DNA of 64,000 nt from Malachius bipustulatus. Taxonomy: Eukaryota > Arthropoda > Insecta > Coleoptera > Melyridae. Position numbers and translations under genes: made by a program. The notes under the pieces are model-generated. The model was not told where the DNA came from, made no database searches, and saw nothing but the letters and a program-made list of their open reading frames with translations. Position 1 is the first letter of the stretch, and every line of letters begins with the position of its first letter. The stretch is from contig OU342631.1 in NCBI GenBank assembly GCA_910589415.1, positions 20,026,001 to 20,090,000 of the forward strand. The letters run 5' to 3'. Positions 24,266 through 35,909 of the stretch are shown one piece after another.

Positions 24266-27016
24266 TATTAATCAATTTTATTGAAGTCAATGACAAAATC
24301 GCCGTTGATCATGTAGCGCTATTTTGATTTGAAAAATGGTACCAACGTAACAGAATATATTAATGAATCATGTCGTAGAGTGTTTTATACTCATAGAAGA
24401 TTCATAATACAAATGGTGCACCCTCCTTAACGAAGTCAATGCTCAAAAGAGTGAATAAAGTTTGAAGAAACTGTTCCAACTTCAAAACAACCACTGCTGT
24501 AACTGATGACATAAATATTTACAACACTTATTCGATTAATATTATTATGTAAATAATACGAAAACAAGGCTCAAACTCTTACATTAATAATTTCTCCTCT
24601 CCCATTTTCCTTGTTATAAAGGGAAAATTATTCGCTGGGACAATAAAAGCGTAAAGTGGTGCTCATAACTCGCTAACATGTTTGCACGAGTGCAGTTAAT
24701 CTTCCTCTTCATCTTACTCTACTTTCAACTTGGTGTTCGGATGAACATTCACAATTATGTAGAAAGAAATTGCTATCATAAATGATATCTTATAAAGTGG
24801 GAGAGGAAAAGTACTAATAATAGAGAAAATTTCTCTAACTTTGCTATTAAATGGATACCTACTTATTCAACTTGTTCGTGAAAATTTTTACTTAGCATGA
24901 TCTCCTTTAAAATAACTTTTTCCCTCTTATATAAAGGTAAAGTACTGTTTACCATATTCTAAGTATATTATAGGTACCTAAATATACCTTCTTTGATATA
25001 TCGTACAGTTTCAGAGAATAATTTTCTTTTCATTTTTAGAACGGTTTAATTTTAACACACCCTGATAAACAGGTGCTAGAACTATAACATTACAAGCTGT
25101 AGGTGTATTAAAGGTGTTTATGTTTAGAAAATAACGTCGCGAAAATGATCCGCGTCACGAAAACTAGCATGTGTGCTGGCCAGTGGAATGGAAATAATAG
25201 CAATGTTAACAAATTAAAGCAATAATTGAGTACATAAAGGGAGCATCGATTTTCTACTCGTGTATCAAGTAAATAGTAACAAGTACAATTCGCGATACAA
25301 AATGAAAACTATAAAGTATTTTCCATTAACTGATAGGTTTCAGCATGAAGTTATCGGTACTTTGAATAGCGCTAGCGTTTTAGGTCGGCTTTCAGTGAGA
25401 AAACAATGTCAGTGGAAAGTTCTATTATGAGTATTATAGAAGTTCTATGTGCAACAACTACTAGTTTAAATGTGAGGGATATCGATAAACAATTTCATAT
25501 TCGCACTACTGCAAAAATAGATACTGAAGTTTGTATTAAATAACGATCTAGTATGAGATTATTTACTCATAATCCTCATGGATTTATAGTTTATGAAGTT
25601 ACACAACAATGGATTAATAAACTTTAGGTGCAACTCATGAACCCAGAACTTGCTTTCATAATTCGCCTCTTACGCTAGTTAAAGTCGACAAAAATCAACA
25701 AAACATGATACATCTCTGATTTTTTAGTATTTTGTTTGGACTCATCAGGGTAGTGTAGGTATACTGTTTTGTTTTGGAAGAAGTTTTGGAAAAAGCGTTG
25801 CGCAGTATAGGTATAAACCGCGAAATGTTAGGACTTTTGTCAGTTTTTAAAGCAGTTTTGCTTTAACTATGCATTTTTCGCAAAAGTCGTTACTATCTGT
25901 CCACTGAGTGTTGTCCGTTGTCATGCCACACTGATTCTGACTAAGAAATCTCATTTAATTCGATTTGATTCGTACACTTCTTTCTAAGTCGAACCAGATG
26001 TGGTATCGCAGTTCGTGTCAGTGGCGTGTTTTGAGGAATAATGAATACCCTAAAAATATATTATTTCGACAAGTTATTGACGAAGTAGTGCCTTGCAACT
26101 TTTTGATAGCAAATATTATATAATGCAAGTAAATAAGAATGATAATAATTATTGTTATCATCATGATAGAAATATCATGTCACCTACCTGCTGGTTGCCG
26201 TTTAAAAGAAAGAATAACACCTCCGTTTTATTCTGCAAGTAAAATAATCCAGCAATTTAACCACAAGACCACGTACTAAGGAGTTCAATCGTTTCCCAGG
26301 CAAAACAAGGAAATAGATTTTTAGGCATTCGCGCAATTAATAAGTTACTCATAGTTTATCACACCGTAAAATATCACAGGTAATTCTGGTAATTTCGTAT
26401 TAAAAGTTTTAAATCACAACACAAACCTTATTAGTATACTTAGCGCTGACACTGACACTACTGACAGTAGCGACGACAATCTTATCGTAATATCGTATCA
26501 ATCTAAGCGTATCAAGACGCGAGTCGGTACTTCCGTCTCACTCTCGCTCATCTTTTTAGAATTGCAGACGATTCAAACGTATTTCTGATAATACGTCCCA
26601 TTTTAACTCGATTGACTATGCAATGAAATAGAAGGAGTAAGAAACATAACGAGATGATGTATCCTTAGTTATCACAACAGACAACTCTCAGTGTACAGAC
26701 AATATGTATGGTTTTTAAGAGCATTAAATGTATGATAATTTAGGCTCAACCAAAGCTCCGTAGGTCAATTATTTATCGAACTACGGCACTTCGAAAACCA
26801 TTACTTTTACGAGTAGTACTCATGGAACAGAAGTTGTGGGAAATTTAATTGTCGCAAAAAAAGAGCAGAGCGTATTCTGTATGCCCCGTATTTCTTTCAA
26901 AATTTCAAAAAAATAAGGAAAAATCGCATTTTTACAGAAATGTTCCAAAACCTTTATATCTTTTGTTTGTTTGTTGTTAACGTTGTCAAAATTAATAAAA
27001 TATAACGTCCCCAAAA
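24266..27016. other. Gene-free intronic stretch
   Basis: AT-rich, and no coding or repeat boundary was found. 26450-26560 is locally richer in GC (runs like CGCGAGTCGGTAC) without a recognisable feature. Confidence 0.4.
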
Positions 27017-28290
27017 TCATCGCCTTGTTTTTGATGGCCCTGGACCGTCACTTTCGATGCACTCTTCAACAGGCAGGTCCTCCACTATTGGTGGATCGTC
27101 GTCATCGTCCTCTATATGTAGATACTTCAGTATTGGTGGATCGTAAGGGTTGTCTTGAGGCTCGTCATCGTCGTCCTCTTCGATGATGATAAGGGCAGCG
27201 TTCTGACACGTTTCCCCAGAGTAGATCAAAGAAAATTTGAGCTCTGCTTTCGGGCAAGTGCAGTCACCTCTGAATCTCCTCTTGCTAAATAAAAAAAAGG
27301 AGTTCAAGGAGCTCTGGCGGGCAGGGTAATGGGGATGAGTCCAGCCGAGCTCAATTCCCAGTCGGTGACCTCTTTCTCTCTACCCTGGACCACTTTTGCA
27401 CCTAGTGGTATGTGCGATAGTGATGATAGAACGAAGTCTCTGTGGTTGTGGGCAAACGGGACAGATTCGCTTTGATGTTGGCTACTGTTCTGTCTTGACA
27501 AAAGTAAGAGAGCATACGTCGTTGAGGGTGTCTTGTCATCTCGTCACCTCCATATAGGGCAACAATAGGTATTTGTCGCCGGCTGCTGCGACTTGTTGGT
27601 GTGTGAAAATCTCTAGAGGAAAAAAATCTGGCTGAAGGAAAATTATTGCTTGGTCACCAGGGCTTGATTCTGTCTGATATTTCCCTACATTTTCATCTTC
27701 CTCTGCCAGAAGAGGGCAGATGTGGTGTCGCTCCCGCAGTAAATGCGAGGACGAACAATTCAAATCCTCAATTTCACCTTGGTTGAATGAGCTCACCACC
27801 TCACCTATGCCACTCTTCTGGAAGTAGACGTTTGTTTTAAGTGATCCTAGACCGCAGAAAAGCACGAGTAAATCAACATCTTCTCCAGCGATAATAACGT
27901 GGTCATTGGAGGTACTTTTTTGCAGAGAAGTCACGACGATACCGCGGCCTGCGTCTTCTTTTTCTGTTTTTGTTTCAATTCCCTCGAGATCAAAAGCAAA
28001 CAGATATCTTCAATGATTAGAACCTTGTTTTTGTCATTTGAGAGCATCTTCTCTTGGGGAACTGTGATAGTGGTTGATGGATGCGTCAGACACAATTTTC
28101 GCTGATGCTACAGAATACAGTCGTGATCGCTCTGAAAATTTGGTGCTCTTTTGGGCGTCATTTTCAGAATACCCATCAAAAACTACATAAATTTCTCCCA
28201 AAGTGGTTAAATATGTAGCTTATGTAGCTTGCTGTGATAGCTTGCTGGAGGAGGTATCCTCCATCGACGACAACAAATGTTTGCCAACAT
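27017..28290 (-). pseudogene. Older relic of the same PIN/CXC transposon-like family
   Basis: In order on the minus strand, with several frameshifts: FVVVDGGYLLQQA (about 28275), YVVFDGYSENDAQKSTKFSE (about 28190) and EKMLSNDKNK (28040-28010). These are followed by TSNDHVIIAGEDVDLLVLF (about 27910), then VTDWELSSAGLIPITLPA (about 27340). After those come a degraded cysteine segment (GDCTCPK, SGETCQNA) and a long acidic stretch (EEDDDDEP, HIEDDDDD). These blocks line up with the copy at 30204-31380 (SNDKNK, GSDVDLL, HWGWKK, SGEICDN, DDDDEEP), and this relic also keeps the N-terminal VDGG and VFDGY blocks. No flanking inverted repeats were found. It lies in the long fourth intron of the DPP-like gene. 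Confidence 0.65.
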
Positions 28291-29060
28291 GGCTTAGCAG
28301 CAATTTCGGTCTAAAGAAGGTCTAAGAGTAAAATTTTCACATTTTGGAAAATAGTCTATTTTCTAACTAATGAACTTACATAGCTCCAGTTGGGCCTAAA
28401 TTGTCACACATTTAATGCTCTTCAAAAACATGAACAACAGATTTTGTTGAAAAATGCATAGTTTAGGAGATATAGAGCTAAACCTTAAAAAAAGTCAGAA
28501 AATTTCACGATTGTTCGTGTGCTACACTTTTTACACAATTTTTAGAGAGGTTCAAACTTGTGCATACACTACCCCAGTGGGTTCAAATAAGATACTAAAA
28601 AATCATAGATACCTACATCATGTTTTGCGAATGTAGGAATTTTTTGTGTCGATTTTGACTAGCGTATCTTCAGGACCAAATTCGTGGTAATTTCATTAAC
28701 ACAACTTCCAAATATAATATGTAACTAACCTGGTTAGTAACAGGAATTATCCTGTTAATAATTCACCTGTTTGAAACAATTCTCTAGCACTTTTGGATTG
28801 GTTAAGCCACTTACCTTTAATTTGATGTCACTTTAAATTGAAATCTTTTAATTTACTTTGGCTGAGTTTTTTGTAATCAATTGTGAAAGGGTTTTAAAAA
28901 TAATTAAGTTATCACTTTGCCTCAAATTAATTATTGAAGCTAAATTTACACAGTCAATTATTAAAGAAGTAAGGAGTACTTTTCTCTTTTCTGGCAGATG
29001 AATGCCGACTCTTTGGCAACCGACGACAGGGTAATACTTATTTAATGAGGCTTAACTCAC

Positions 29061-29135
29061 CGATTTCACATTGTGTTGGAAAAGCACGTACTTGAGATCC
29101 TTTGTGCACTGGAACGCTTCCACGTTGAGTTGTCT
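29061..29135 (-). CDS. DPP10: DPP6/DPP10-like protein, fourth coding exon (residues 136-160)
   Basis: A 75-base exon (25 codons, phase 0) with acceptor CTTTTCAG and donor GTGAGT. It encodes RQLNVEAFQCTKD, then LKYVLFQHNVKS. This directly continues the preceding VTNHTI and matches the conserved family run RQLNV..F.C..DL.YVLF.HNVK. It is too short to stand out as an open reading frame and was found by expecting this motif. The next expected exon (VFRHSF..Y.IYD type) was not found anywhere to the left, so the following intron is longer than 29 kb or an exon was missed. Confidence 0.85.
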
Positions 29136-29370
29136 CTGAAAAGCATACAAGTATTAACATTTTCGTGTTAACGCCTGAAAATGTTCCATGTTTTATTATT
29201 TTCTTGTTTTAGAAAACATAGAAAACAAAGTAAACCATTTCGTGTTAGAAATGGTTATTTAAAAATTATTCATGAAACTCGATCTAAAAGAGCAAATTTT
29301 TAAGCAAATCTTAGATGATAACAAAAACTAAATTTCCATTTCTTGTTTAGAAAGTCAGATAGTACAAATA

Positions 29371-29836
29371 GTCCAGTCAAAGTAGGATTTAAATGTGCAT
29401 TTCATGCGGAAAAGAAAATATTTTGTGTGGGGGTTGGGTAGTCCATGGAGAGTCTAAATCCAAAAATGCGACCTCCTACCCCTTGTGAATTAGCCGCCAT
29501 ATTGGTTTTAGGGGTGGATGGAGTTTTTGCACTTTACTACGTTAATTCGCATTTTACCGAAAAAAGTGTCATTACTTACTTTATTCAGAAAAACATTCTC
29601 TACAAATTTGCATATGTGACATTTTTTCGTATTTGCAATATTTAATGACCTACAAGTGATTCATTAAGAACAAGGGGGATGAAAAATTGGTATTTTCGGA
29701 ATAACTCCTTTTTTTCAATCGCAATCCAAAAATTGTTCCCACAAAACTTGTAGCGCTTACAATTACAAACATTTACATAATAATATCTCATTAATCGGAC
29801 CAATTATTGTTGCGCAGTATGCGCCGAAGTCTGCGA
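29371..29836. repeat. Left TIR of the CXC-ORF transposon
   Basis: Inverted copy of 31520-31987. Both arms include the blocks TCCATGGAGAGTCTAAATCC and GACCTCCTACCCCTTGTG. The outermost 40 bases are more diverged apart from the first 11. Confidence 0.85.
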
Positions 29837-30203
29837 ACTTAACCTTTCACTCGTCCAATCCAATTGATGTAGTCAAAATATCATGAATCTTAGGTTTTGA
29901 ATTTGTCAAAATTCAGAAAAATTAATATATCGTTATTATGCGAGATGCATGAAAAGTACTTTGATCCATTTGTAGAATTAATTCTAGACTCTCGAAAGTA
30001 TAAGTGACTGTCGTACAAGTTGTGTTACATTATTCATAAATAATAATAGTATTTTATGTACCTACCACAGGACGAAATTTTCTTTAGACGAATGTGAATT
30101 AATATTTCGAGGCGAAGCCGAGGAATATTATCGCATTAGAAAAAAATTCAATGGTAAATCGTATTCAAAAAAATGTTTATTTATTTCCTTTGGGTTTCAC
30201 TTA

Positions 30204-31380
30204 TTATAGTCCGGTGTTTATTGGGAAGGTATCGTTCTCATTTTTTCTTTTTTTCCGTGAAGAACCAGGTGAATTGATTCTTATGTCGATGTGATCCAGA
30301 GAATGTACTGCGTTTTTTTGCCAAGAATCGGGTTCTTCGTCGTCGTCATCATTTTCAAACTCATCCATCGCTGAGAGTTTTTCTGGTACGTTGTCGCATA
30401 TTTCCCCGGAACAGTTCTGGCAGATCGCCGTACAGTGAAGACCCGCTTTTCGGCAGCCACAAGCTGCTCCACAATTTTTCGTACATTTGCAGGATATCAA
30501 CTTCATCAACGATTGTGGTGCAAGATCCCCAGTGGTAGTCAATGGCATCCAACCCCTCGAATCTTTTTCCATCCCCAGTGCTCAGGATTCTTTTCATTGT
30601 TGAGCCATTTTTGTATTTGGTAGTAGGTCCGATGAGTGTGGTATTTTGCTGCTTCGGCAGTTGGTGGTAAAGCTGCTAGGTTGCATTTACTTTTTGCTGA
30701 TGATTTAGCGAAACGTTTATATCTGCATCCATTCAAACCGTCACTTGTAGCTGTGTCCCCGTATAAAGATATTATAAACTGCTCGCCAGCATTTTCAAGA
30801 GTCTTAGAATCAGCTTAATTATTCGTCCTTGAATGACGCAATCAAGGATTCAAGGCTGGGATTTTTTTCCAAGGTTGAGATAAATTTAGACTTTCCTATC
30901 CCGAAGAATGCAGACGTCGTATCGCAACCACTGAAAGCATGTAAAAACAGGATATTTTCCGAAATCAGTGGACCATGCTTCAAGCTGCGTGACGAAAATA
31001 CTTGTTGCCGAGTCCGGCCTTGTTGAGGTTTCCTGAGAAAAACGTTCTTCACATTATCTGGACACAATCCCGTCAGTAAGGCCAAAAGGTCCACATCGGA
31101 GCCGATGATGAAAACAGCGTCGTAGAATGGAGCTTCACCAAGAGCTGATTCTACGATGAGCAGATCTGCATCCTCTTCTGCAACGGCTGCGCCGATGGCG
31201 GAATTTTTCATACGTGTCACGAGGAGATTGATGAACGATTTTTTATTTTTATCGTTCGAAAGAAACTTTTCCTGAGTCATGGACGGGATCGAATTCTCAT
31301 CAAATATCATGTCAGTTGCTCGTTTTTTCAGAGAACGTCTGAGTCACTCATTTTGGAACACTGGTCGTTTCCCAACTGAT
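30204..31380 (-). pseudogene. Transposon-like PIN/XPG-like + CXC-domain protein, frameshifted
   Basis: Reading leftwards, the first frame (31310-30819) has SMTQEKFLSNDKNKKSFINL, then AVAEEDADLLIVESAL. It continues FIIGSDVDLLALL and FLHAFSGCDTTSAFFGIGKS. The acidic EDADLLIV and GSDVDLL blocks resemble the acidic-residue motifs of PIN/XPG-type nucleases. After a stop and frameshift near 30820, a second frame reads to NPEHWGWKK (about 30560). A further shift near 30550 leads into ISCKCTKNCGAACGCRK and CTAICQNCSGEIC, a cysteine-rich CXC repeat. An acidic tail (ENDDDDEEPD) and a basic end (GSSRKKRKNEN) follow. Upstream of 31310, RRSLKKRATDM continues the homology, but the N-terminal part seen in the relative at 28.2 kb is missing. 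I know this domain order from multicopy arthropod proteins; calling it a nuclease or transposase is inference. Confidence 0.7.
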
Positions 31381-31519
31381 CGAATGACTTTTTTTTTGGA
31401 TGTGTTTCCAGATTTTCACGAATCTTATCTATATACGGCAGCCCTATTTGGAGCGAGTCGGCCTGGCGGATTATCGCTTACCTGAGAAACCTAATTGGCC
31501 CGATCTCACCTTAATGACT

Positions 31520-31987
31520 TTGACGCACTACTGCGCAACAATAATTGGTCCGATTAATGAGATATTGTTATGTAAATGTTCGTAATTGTAAGCGCTACAA
31601 GTTTTGTGGGAACAATTTTTGGATTGCGATTGAAAAAAAGGAGTTATTCCGAAAATACCAATTTTTCATCCCCCTTGTTCTTAATGAATCACCTGTAGGT
31701 CATTAAATATTGCAAACACGAAAAAATGTCACATATGCAAATTTGTGGAGAATGTTTTTCTGAATAAAATAAGTAATGACACTTTTTTCGGTAAAATGCG
31801 AATTAACGTCGTAAAGTGCAAAAACTCCATCCACCCCTAAAACCAATATGGCGGCTAATTCACAAGGGGTAGGAGGTCGCATTTTTGGATTTAGACTCTC
31901 CATGGACTACCCAACCCCCACACAAAATATTTTCTTTTCCGCATGAAATGCATAATTCGATGCTTTTTTCGTCTAATTTGACTGGAC
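31520..31987. repeat. Right TIR of the CXC-ORF transposon
   Basis: Inverted copy of 29371-29836. The homology starts near TTGACGCACTACTGCGCAA on the inner side and runs to TTTGACTGGAC at the end. Confidence 0.85.
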
Positions 31988-32536
31988 TAAAAGTCTACTT
32001 TTCTTATAGTTCAAGAACCAAATTAATGTTGAGCAGATTTTTTGAGTAGATCTGAATGTGGTAGGTACAGAAAAAAGCGACATAGGTCCAAGAACCAAAT
32101 TTTTGCTTATTTAGATACTTGTAGGCAGATTTTCCTTAAATATTATTCACAAATTTTGCATAATTCGATCAAATGCGATGCTGAAAGTTTTTTCAAAAAC
32201 CCTTTCTTCAAAAATCTCATTGTATTTTGAAAAAAAAAAACTCAGGAATAATTAATATTTATAGGTATAATGAACTTGGTTTCAAGCACCAGTTTCCAAC
32301 TGTTTATCTTTCTGAATTCAAAAAAATTCTTGACCTCTCTTAAGCATAAAAAAAATATCTGAAATTTTTTTTTTTATTAAAAAATATTTTATACATAATT
32401 ATAGTTATTTTACTATGACATTTTGACGAAGTGAATATCACAATATGGAACAGGGTCAAGGTTTTAAAAGGTCCAATATTCTCCTCAGGATCAAGGATAT
32501 CAAATATGAAGGACAATTTTTCTCTAATATACTTAC

Positions 32537-32677
32537 AATGGTGTGATTGGTGACAAGGAGAGTGACCGAGAAGTTACTGTTAGTATCAAGAACAGCAAGA
32601 CTGCCGTCGTCAGCTTGAAAGACGAACTGGGTGGGCGATATCCAGGCCGGTTGCAGTCGTTTCGGGTTCAGGTCGCC
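32537..32677 (-). CDS. DPP10: DPP6/DPP10-like protein, start of extracellular propeller (residues 89-135)
   Basis: This 141-base exon (47 codons, phase 0) lies between acceptor ACAATTTCAG and donor GTAAGT, 703 bases downstream of the transmembrane exon. It reads GDLNPKRLQPAWISPTQF, then VFQADDGSLAVLD and LLVTNHTI. This matches the start of the DPP family beta-propeller, where the chain leaves the membrane and enters the first blade. NFS and NHT are potential N-glycosylation sites, consistent with an extracellular location. The following 3.4-kb intron contains a complete TIR transposon (29371-31987), which does not touch the splice sites. Confidence 0.9.
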
Positions 32678-33380
32678 CTGAAATTGTGACAAATGTAATT
32701 GAAACCGACGGGAAATAAAGGACGAGTAGGAGGCCAAACGGGACCGATAGAAGGACTTTCATAAGGACCGTTGAAAATTGCCCAAGTGGAGAAAATTCGC
32801 ACTCCGTGCGAACAAGTTTCTCCCTTTATTGTATGAGAGTTTATACTACAATCATTATGAAATATCGCCCAGGCATTCGAGGATAAGATTTAATTTCTCG
32901 TAAAATTCTCTATTTTTCTATAGTACCGCAACAAGTTGATTTATCGTCTCCGGCGTAAGCTGACCGTAAACTACAATATACCTAAAATTACAGCTAATGA
33001 TATCATTAAGGTTAAAGGAGAAAACATCTTTCAAGTAAGAAAACTTCAGCTCTTCTGGACAATAAATACTGCAAGACGCTTTGACAAATGAGAACGGTCT
33101 CTAGATGTCCTTTGTTTTGTTTTTTTTTATTAACTTGATTCCTTATTGCCAGATATACTCACTTTTTATCATGTTCTACTCGTGAAAAGAAATCAAATTT
33201 TTTTTGTTTGGGATTATTTTCTCCTAATGTACCTCCTTCAAGAAGACTGCTGATGGGTCTATCTTCGATTACTCAAAGATTGTCTCAACTTGGAGTTTCT
33301 ACAAAGAGCTCTTCTTAACGATCCTTATATTATGTCTTCCGAGGTGCTGTTAAGATTTTACATTAATAAAAAAACATTAC

Positions 33381-33551
33381 CTGAAGATATTCGTTCAACT
33401 GCATCCTCTGACCATGCCAATAAAGGAGTTCGTCGACATATCCCACGATGACGATGGCAGAGACGATCCCTCCAATGACGATACCAATCACCAGGAGGGA
33501 GAAGATAATAGACCACCAGTTATGGCCTTCGTCGCCATGCAATGCTAGCTC
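33381..33551 (-). CDS. DPP10: DPP6/DPP10-like protein, transmembrane exon (residues 32-88)
   Basis: This 171-base exon (57 codons, phase 0 at both ends) has acceptor TATCTTTAG and donor GTAATG. It encodes ELALHGDEGHNWW, then one hydrophobic helix (SIIFSLLVIGIVIGG onward, about 25 residues), then GYVDELLYW and NEYLQ. The short charged N-terminus, single signal-anchor helix and following VDELLYW block are what I know from insect DPP6/DPP10-type dipeptidyl-peptidase-like proteins, which are type II membrane proteins. In vertebrates the catalytically inactive members are auxiliary subunits of Kv4 (Shal) potassium channels. Whether this insect protein is inactive cannot be seen, because the serine hydrolase domain lies outside the window. 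The exon is in frame with both neighbours. Confidence 0.9.
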
Positions 33552-35128
33552 CTAAAGATAGTAACGTCCTTTATTGACAATGTCGAGGGTGCCAGATTGA
33601 AATGAATTTTAGATAAGCTCTTAATATTAGCCAGAAAGAGAGGTGTAAAATAAACATTAGGATTGAAGGTATTGAAAGTGATACTCTTTTTACATAGGAT
33701 TCGTGTATACAGTACACATATTTACTAAATTTGCAATTCAGATTTGATCGATGCATTAATGGATGTTTCACATGCAAATTTCTCAATTTAGTGTATAATT
33801 TATATGACCATATGGAAATTTCAAGGTGTGTTGTAAATTTTTGTTTGGGTGTTATAAAAATATTGAACTTTCAACTTTATTTTGTATTCGAGTTTGAAAT
33901 TCATCTAATTTCAACATTGCATTTTTTTTACTGATGTATTTAAAAAGTTTGTTTAGGAAGTGAAAGCGTTTCACTATTACTGAAGATTTGGGGTTTCATT
34001 GTAAAGGAATTTGTTTCATGGAGATATTATTCGTCTTTATATAACTTTAATTCCTTCCAGATTATTTCTAAGTTAATATAAAGTTATAGGCTAAATTTTT
34101 CATATGAAAATCGGAGCATAGGGAATTGTCATCGAAAAATCAATGTTTTCAGTTGATCTTTCAGTTTTCTCGAAGAACATCAATAATTTTACAATGTTCA
34201 AAAATTGTGGTAGGTAGTCCCAACTTAGGATGCATTATATCTCAAAAACGGATATCCTCATGTTATTTTTGAGTTTATTTTCTGACTCACCATTGTGCAA
34301 TGCATTTAATGGCGCATTGCATTCCTTTTTGGAATCCTATCATTATCCTATATCATAATTTATAATCTCATCTAGCCATTAGTGGTGAATAGCATTCAGC
34401 GCAGTGCCAAACACTGCTAGTTAAGCACAAGATCATCCCAGTTTAAATTTTTAACAGGCATTGCCTCCTAAACTGTCAAAAACTAATGAAAATGAGAAAT
34501 TTTTGCAACAAAAGCAAGAGCCTGAGTTACCATTTCAAAAAATTTGAGTTTCGTCGAACGAATTAAAGGAAATTCTTTTTTTTTTTTTGATAACGGTTGC
34601 AGATGCAAAAAAATATAGGAGACCTCAAAGTTTTTAAATATCTAAAACAAAAAAATCATATTTTCTTTTGGAATCCACGAGCGGCTCATCACAAAAAAGT
34701 TCAGGGGGAGAAATGGGAGAAATTCAGGGGAAAAAATCTCTCTGCAGATTCTCACAATGATTTGTCATGCCCAAATAGGTAAGACCTACAGCCTAATTTA
34801 TTTTCCAAATTTGAGCAAAATATTTCAAAAACTATTGGAGCTATAAAAGAAAAACTATTTAGTTTTTTGTTTAATTTCAACACCATGTAGATTGGTTAAA
34901 AAATAAAGCTGATAGTCCTGTGTGTGACTAACTGTTTGACTAACTGTTTGACTAAAGTTTGACTAACCTCGAGGAGTTATAAAAAAAGAGAAAATTTCAA
35001 ATTTTAACATCCTGTAGATCAGTAACGAAGCTGTTTATATGAACTTTTAGAAATAAATAAGCCAAAGAATTACCTTTTTTCACATCTACCTGGTATTTGG
35101 GAGCATACCTATATATATTTTTTTACTC
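33552..35128. other. Intron of the DPP-like gene, unannotated
   Basis: AT-rich. The only structure seen is a short tandem GTTTGACTAACT-like repeat at 34925-34968. Confidence 0.4.
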
Positions 35129-35130
35129 TA

Positions 35131-35417
35131 CAGGGTTGTTTAGTAACTGGTCAGTCAAAATCGAACGTTATATATAAAATCGTATTTTACGCATAAAACA
35201 GATAGTATAACTTTTCCAAGATCGTAGGAAATAATATCTCCAAAAATGTAAAACTAAGGCCGCAATAAAATATGTTTTATTCAGTAACTGAACAATATTT
35301 TTGAAAATATTTCCAAAACGAGGCCCGAACTTTAATAAAGTTATTTCCTCTTTTATGCTTAAAATACGATTTTATACATGATATTTTATTTTGGCTGTCC
35401 AGTTACCAAACACCCTG
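35131..35417. mobile_element. 287-bp TIR MITE
   Basis: It begins CAGGGTTGTTTAGTAACTGG and ends CCAGTTACCAAACACCCTG, with TA on both sides (35129-35130 and 35418-35419). Inverted arms are about 70 bases and include AAAATCGTATTTTA. It lies in the 8.6-kb intron of the DPP-like gene. Confidence 0.85.
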
Positions 35418-35669
35418 TATATTCAAAGTCTATTCTCTAATTTCGTGCACGATAAATTATAATTAAACAAACAACTAAATTCTGCCAGTTACAAAATGAT
35501 TTTTAAAATAGAAAATTATTTTCTTAATAATGTTATTGTCCCTATTAAAAAAAAACTTACAAAGAAAAAGAGAAAAGAACACACGTGCGTCTGTAGTGCT
35601 CATACTCATAAAAACGAAGTGTTTTATTATTGCAACTTTTAACATAATCCCAATAAAATTAGGCAAATT

Positions 35670-35909
35670 TTAGAGAAACAATATCTTCCGGAATTTACAT
35701 ACTTCACAAAGCCACCAGAAACACTCTCGAAAGGAGCAACCTCTACAATATTTGAAGCTTATCCAGCCTTTTCTTATGCTTGTGGGAGAGGAACTTTTTC
35801 CTCCCGAATCGATACTCTGCGGGATAGAAACATCACGGGAATCAACGAGTTGAAAGTCACTGTCACTGTTTTCTTTAGCGTTATCACAATCGTCTTGCAA
35901 ACTAGCCAT
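35670..35909 (-). CDS. Unidentified ORF, possible first exon of a nested gene
   Basis: The ORF starts MASLQDDCDNAKENSDSDF and continues QLVDSRDVSIPQ. A serine-rich stretch follows, then RKGWISFKYCRGC and FRECFWWLCE. Its amino-acid use (acidic and serine-rich, then cysteine- and tryptophan-rich) is unlike chance ORFs in this AT-rich DNA. A second in-frame ATG lies three codons upstream, at 35918. A possible donor GTATGT follows the WLCE codons near 35700; without splicing the ORF closes at 35670. It lies inside the 8.6-kb intron of the DPP-like gene, on the same strand. I do not recognise the protein. It could be the first exon of a nested gene, an alternative exon, a retrocopy fragment or chance. 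Confidence 0.3.
   Translation of the reverse strand: MASLQDDCDNAKENSDSDFQLVDSRDVSIPQSIDSGGKSSSPTSIRKGWISFKYCRGCSFRECFWWLCEVCKFRKILFL

Larger units (their letters stand above)
29371..31987 (-). mobile_element. TIR transposon with ~465-bp inverted repeats carrying a PIN/CXC ORF
   Basis: The element begins GTCCAGTCAAA and ends with the complement TTTGACTGGAC, with TA on both sides (29369-29370 and 31988-31989). The arms 29371-29836 and about 31520-31987 are inverted copies with few differences. The roughly 1.7-kb interior holds a broken minus-strand gene (30204-31380) with a tesmin/TSO1-type CXC domain rather than a standard DDE transposase. It sits in the 3.4-kb intron of the DPP-like gene and points the same way as the host gene. 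The TA flanks fit several cut-and-paste superfamilies; I cannot assign one. Confidence 0.8.

Noticed and set aside
29445..29645. 66-codon frame starting MESLNPKMRP, repeated at 31703-31903
   Set aside because: The two copies are the two inverted arms of the same transposon, so the match reflects TIR identity and not a gene family.
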